Source: Bacillus sp. HNG
Lineage (GTDB): Bacteria; Bacillota; Bacilli; Bacillales; Bacillaceae_L
DNA: 64,000 nt
NCBI RefSeq assembly: GCF_003400205.1
Contig: NZ_QUQV01000006.1
Coordinates: 1 to 64,000, forward strand
Direction: 5' to 3'
Shown: in pieces, positions 62,404-64,000 of the stretch
How positions within the stretch are numbered: the stretch's first letter is position 1
Layout of the letters: the number at the start of each line of letters is the position of its first letter
The notes under the pieces: model-generated
What the model was told of the DNA's origin: nothing
The model's database searches: none
What the model saw: the letters and a program-made list of their open reading frames with translations, nothing else
Made by a program: the position numbers and the translations under genes

Positions 62404-62503
62404 ACACTATAGAACCGTAGGGACTACGGGGATAGCCTACTTACCTTGCTCCATAAGGAGTAATAGCGTAGGAATCCTGTGACTTTAGTCATTGGAGGTT
62501 CAA
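62350..62503 (+). ncRNA. Omega RNA (reRNA) scaffold at the tnpB 3' end
   Basis: The sequence after tnpB folds into CCGTA/TACGG (62415-62429), CCTAC/GTAGG enclosing CTCC-ATAA-GGAG, and GACTTTAGTC near the end, closing with GGTTCAA. This pattern at the right end of IS605-type elements is the scaffold of the TnpB guide RNA. The flank from 62504 (AAAGCATTCAGCTAAAG) would be the guide. The 5' limit, inside tnpB, is approximate. Confidence 0.6.
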
Positions 62504-62564
62504 AAAGCATTCAGCTAAAGTTTGCCTTACGTTTCAAAAATACGATTACAAAGGAGCTTTTATT

Positions 62565-62798
62565 ATGAACCAAATTACAGTCTATACAACAAATACATGT
62601 CCTTACTGTGTAATGATGAAAAACTTTTTAAAGGAAAATGGACTTTCTTTTAAAGAGGTAAACGTCCAGCAAGACCCGATTGCTGCAAATCGTTTAGTTA
62701 AAACAACAGGGCAGATGGGAGTTCCGCAAACTGAAATTAATGGCCAGTGGGTTTTAGGATTTGATCCTGAAAAAGTTATGCAATTGGTAAAGCAATAA
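62565..62798 (+). CDS. Glutaredoxin-family protein
   Basis: A 77-aa thioredoxin-fold protein with the redox motif NTCPYCVMMK (~residues 10-19), then TTGQMGVPQTEINGQW (cis-Pro, ~50-65). It is like the small NrdH/YruB-type glutaredoxins. It should reduce disulfides or handle mixed disulfides. AAAGGAGC precedes the ATG. The HesB-like gene lies 70 bp downstream, so the two may be cotranscribed. The CsoR/CstR-like promoter at 60874 may once have served this unit before the TnpB element entered. Confidence 0.92.
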   Translation: MNQITVYTTNTCPYCVMMKNFLKENGLSFKEVNVQQDPIAANRLVKTTGQMGVPQTEINGQWVLGFDPEKVMQLVKQ

Positions 62799-62868
62799 TT
62801 TAGTACGTTGTGTTATAAACAATACCGGATTACAAATTCTATTATTACAAGGTAAAGGAGGTGACCGT

Positions 62869-63156
62869 ATGCTTCAAATTACGCATGCTGCTATATCGGT
62901 GATTAAAAATGAAGTGAAGGATGTTATTGAGGAAGGTAAAAAGCCCTTTATTCGCTTAGAAATGGGAATTGGCTGAGGGGGACCACAGCTTCGTCTGACT
63001 CTGGAAGAGTCGGCTTTAGATAGTGATGAAATCACTGAACAGGATGGAATACAGTTTTTGGTAAACGAAAGAGACAAAGTGTATTTTGAAAATACAAAAC
63101 TTGATTACGTCAAGGCATTATTTGGTGGCGGACAATTTAAGGTCCTCCGAGTGTAG
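62869..63156 (+). CDS. HesB/IscA-like protein with in-frame TGA, probable selenoprotein
   Basis: ATG 62869, preceded by AAAGGAGGTGACC, opens a frame with TGA as codon 36 (62974-62976). The frame then continues without another stop to TAG 63154-63156, giving 95 residues. Before the TGA the chain ends IRLEMGIG; after it comes GGPQLRLTLEES, then DGIQFLVNERDKVYF. HesB-like proteins carry a Cys at this place, in a GxGCGGP motif, and a known subset has selenocysteine. A hairpin with a G-containing loop follows at a suitable distance. The protein is an A-type iron-sulfur or redox protein. If Sec is not made in this organism, it is a nonsense-mutated pseudogene. Confidence 0.8.
62987..63015 (+). promoter_or_regulatory. 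Candidate bacterial SECIS element
   Basis: Within the coding region, GACTC (62997-63001) pairs with GAGTC (63007-63011) around TGGAA, extended by C-G and U-G pairs and a bulged U at 62994; AGC/GCT may close the base. The loop has G at its second position. It lies ~25 nt past the TGA, within the 16-37 nt usual for bacterial SECIS. Confidence 0.6.
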
Positions 63157-63259
63157 GGACCTTGAAGATCCGCTGTATGTAAGAATTCAAAAGTCTGGTA
63201 CGAACGACAACATGCCGATCTTTTGAAAAATGTTAGCCCGAATAATAAAAACTATTAGA

Positions 63260-63303
63260 CCTGTCCTATTGGAGTAAGTGTGTATCCAATAGGACAGGCC
63301 TTT
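63260..63303 (+). terminator. Strong terminator of the glutaredoxin/HesB unit
   Basis: CCTGTCCTATTGGA (63260-63273) pairs perfectly with TCCAATAGGACAGG (63285-63298), followed by CCTTTTT. Confidence 0.9.
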
Positions 63304-63355
63304 TTATTATTCCATGAAACTAAAATAGTATGGTTGATAGAATGTTGTTATCTAT

Positions 63356-63398
63356 TTGTACAATGTTTGTATAATATACTATAATAAACATTGTACAA
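63356..63398. promoter_or_regulatory. Large palindrome over the promoter of the EAL gene
   Basis: TTGTACAATGTTT (63356-63368) and AAACATTGTACAA (63386-63398) are perfect 13-bp inverted arms. Each holds the palindrome TTGTACAA. The 17-nt spacer contains TATAAT (63371-63376), so a bound repressor would block the promoter. No T run follows, so it is not a terminator. Confidence 0.65.
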
Positions 63399-63442
63399 TA
63401 CAAGAAATAATTATATGATTATTACTAAGGGGGGAAATCCAT

Positions 63443-64000
63443 TTGATTAATTGCAGGAACTGCTTTCCAACGAGTATTTGCTATGAAATAGTAATTGATG
63501 GTGAGAGTAATCGAAATTATATTCCTGATATCATTAAACAACTAAAGAGAAATAACATGCTCATTCATGAGGAAAAAACTTCTTTCTTGATTAAAGAGGA
63601 AGGAATAGTAGAGTTATATGATTTTTTTACAGATCATTTAGATACAAGTTCAATACGTTTTCGAGTGGATAAAGAAAAATGGAGACCTATTCATGAAGTC
63701 GAAGAGTTAATCCAATCGCAATGGATAGATAAGGTTATACGTGAACAACTAGTTACTTGTTATTATCAACCTATAGTTGATGTAGAGGGGAAAGTATACG
63801 GGTATGAAGCTTTATCTAGATTTTTCGATGAAGTAGGGAACCCCATACCACCATTAGAAGCATATAAAGCTGCAAAACGTAGAAATAGAATGTATTCATT
63901 GGACCGGGTTTGCCGTATGAATGCCGTACAACAATCTAGCCTTTTAAATAAGAAGGTATTTATAAATTTTGTGCCGACTTCTATCTATTCACCAGAACAC
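63443..64000 (+). CDS. EAL-domain protein, truncated by the window end
   Basis: TTG 63443 with AAGGGGGG upstream; 186 codons are visible and the gene runs off the window. The N-terminal ~100 residues are unusual and start with a Cys-containing stretch (CRNCFPTSICYE). From ~105 an EAL domain begins: CYYQPIVDVEGKVYGYEALS, where YEALSR is the EAL-signature region, and VFINFVPTSIY follows. It should bind or hydrolyse cyclic di-GMP. It is similar to bacillar EAL proteins of the YkuI/PdeH group. The palindrome at 63356 probably controls it. Confidence 0.88.
   Translation, partial: MINCRNCFPTSICYEIVIDGESNRNYIPDIIKQLKRNNMLIHEEKTSFLIKEEGIVELYDFFTDHLDTSSIRFRVDKEKWRPIHEVEELIQSQWIDKVIREQLVTCYYQPIVDVEGKVYGYEALSRFFDEVGNPIPPLEAYKAAKRRNRMYSLDRVCRMNAVQQSSLLNKKVFINFVPTSIYSPEH

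Larger units (their letters stand above)
61128..62503 (+). mobile_element. IS605-type element with tnpB only (IS1341-like)
   Basis: A non-autonomous IS200/IS605-family element: tnpB is present, tnpA is absent. The same 12-mer GACTTTAGTCAT appears near both ends (61150-61161 and 62481-62492), as a subterminal hairpin. The right end closes with GGAGGTTCAA at about 62503. A TTTAT at 61123-61127 sits where the target motif (TAM) would be. Exact ends are inferred. Confidence 0.65.

Overview
The window comes from a low-GC, endospore-forming member of the Bacillaceae. The evidence is a complete gerA-type germinant receptor operon, AcoR-controlled acetoin dehydrogenase genes, YfkN, SpeG and BrnQ homologues, AGGAGG-type ribosome binding sites, frequent TTG and GTG starts, and a GC-rich intergenic repeat of a kind widespread in Bacillaceae. 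No rRNA, tRNA, CRISPR array or prophage was seen. Genus cannot be fixed from the sequence alone.

Layout. 1-1095: decayed sequence. 1096-2680: an overlapping pair of unrecognised genes. 3292-5745: an ankyrin/TPR protein and a cytosine-deaminase-like amidohydrolase. 6081-11500: a TetR regulator divergent from a zinc alcohol dehydrogenase, then a very large secreted nucleotidase (YfkN type). 12130-17766: a Nif3 protein, a 3' scrap of truA followed by a 52-bp tandem array, a UPF1-like helicase, an MFS remnant, an SGNH esterase and intact truA. 18153-21400: brnQ, a DMT permease and a YehS-like protein. 21677-24205: a TetR gene with a palindromic operator and an ABC exporter. 24294-30141: a nucleotidyltransferase, a 38-aa Arg/Phe-rich protein, a C39-like secreted peptidase, an unknown protein, speG and an AraC regulator. 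30472-32747: a GPH symporter and a creatininase-family hydrolase. 33064-35758: a GC-rich GH3 glycosidase joined to an AT-rich, tandemly duplicated start region. 35891-39021: a HAD phosphatase, a Gfo/Idh/MocA oxidoreductase and a frameshifted amidase. 39775-45428: a chemoreceptor, a PAS-GGDEF cyclase and a secreted beta-propeller protein. 45700-48774: a short UvrA paralogue and aspartate dehydrogenase. 49170-54939: acoR, a sigma-54 promoter and acoA-acoB-acoC. 55064-59188: ger operon in the order A-C-D-B on the minus strand. 59529-60509: a tRNA-dihydrouridine synthase. 60641-64000: a second 52/53-bp tandem array, a CsoR/CstR-like operator-promoter, a frameshifted micro-gene, an IS605-type TnpB element with its omega RNA end, a glutaredoxin, a HesB-like gene with an in-frame TGA, and a truncated EAL-domain gene behind a large palindrome.

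How genes work together. AcoR with the sigma-54 promoter should drive acetoin cleavage; no E3 gene follows acoC, so E3 must come from elsewhere. The ger operon encodes a whole germinant receptor. The AraC regulator, GPH symporter and creatininase look like one uptake and degradation unit. The GGDEF and EAL genes make and break cyclic di-GMP.

The most notable item is the gene at 62869-63156. It reads as a complete 95-residue HesB/IscA-like protein only if the TGA at 62974-62976 is decoded as selenocysteine. A SECIS-like hairpin sits about 25 nt downstream. Ordinary gene callers would miss it.
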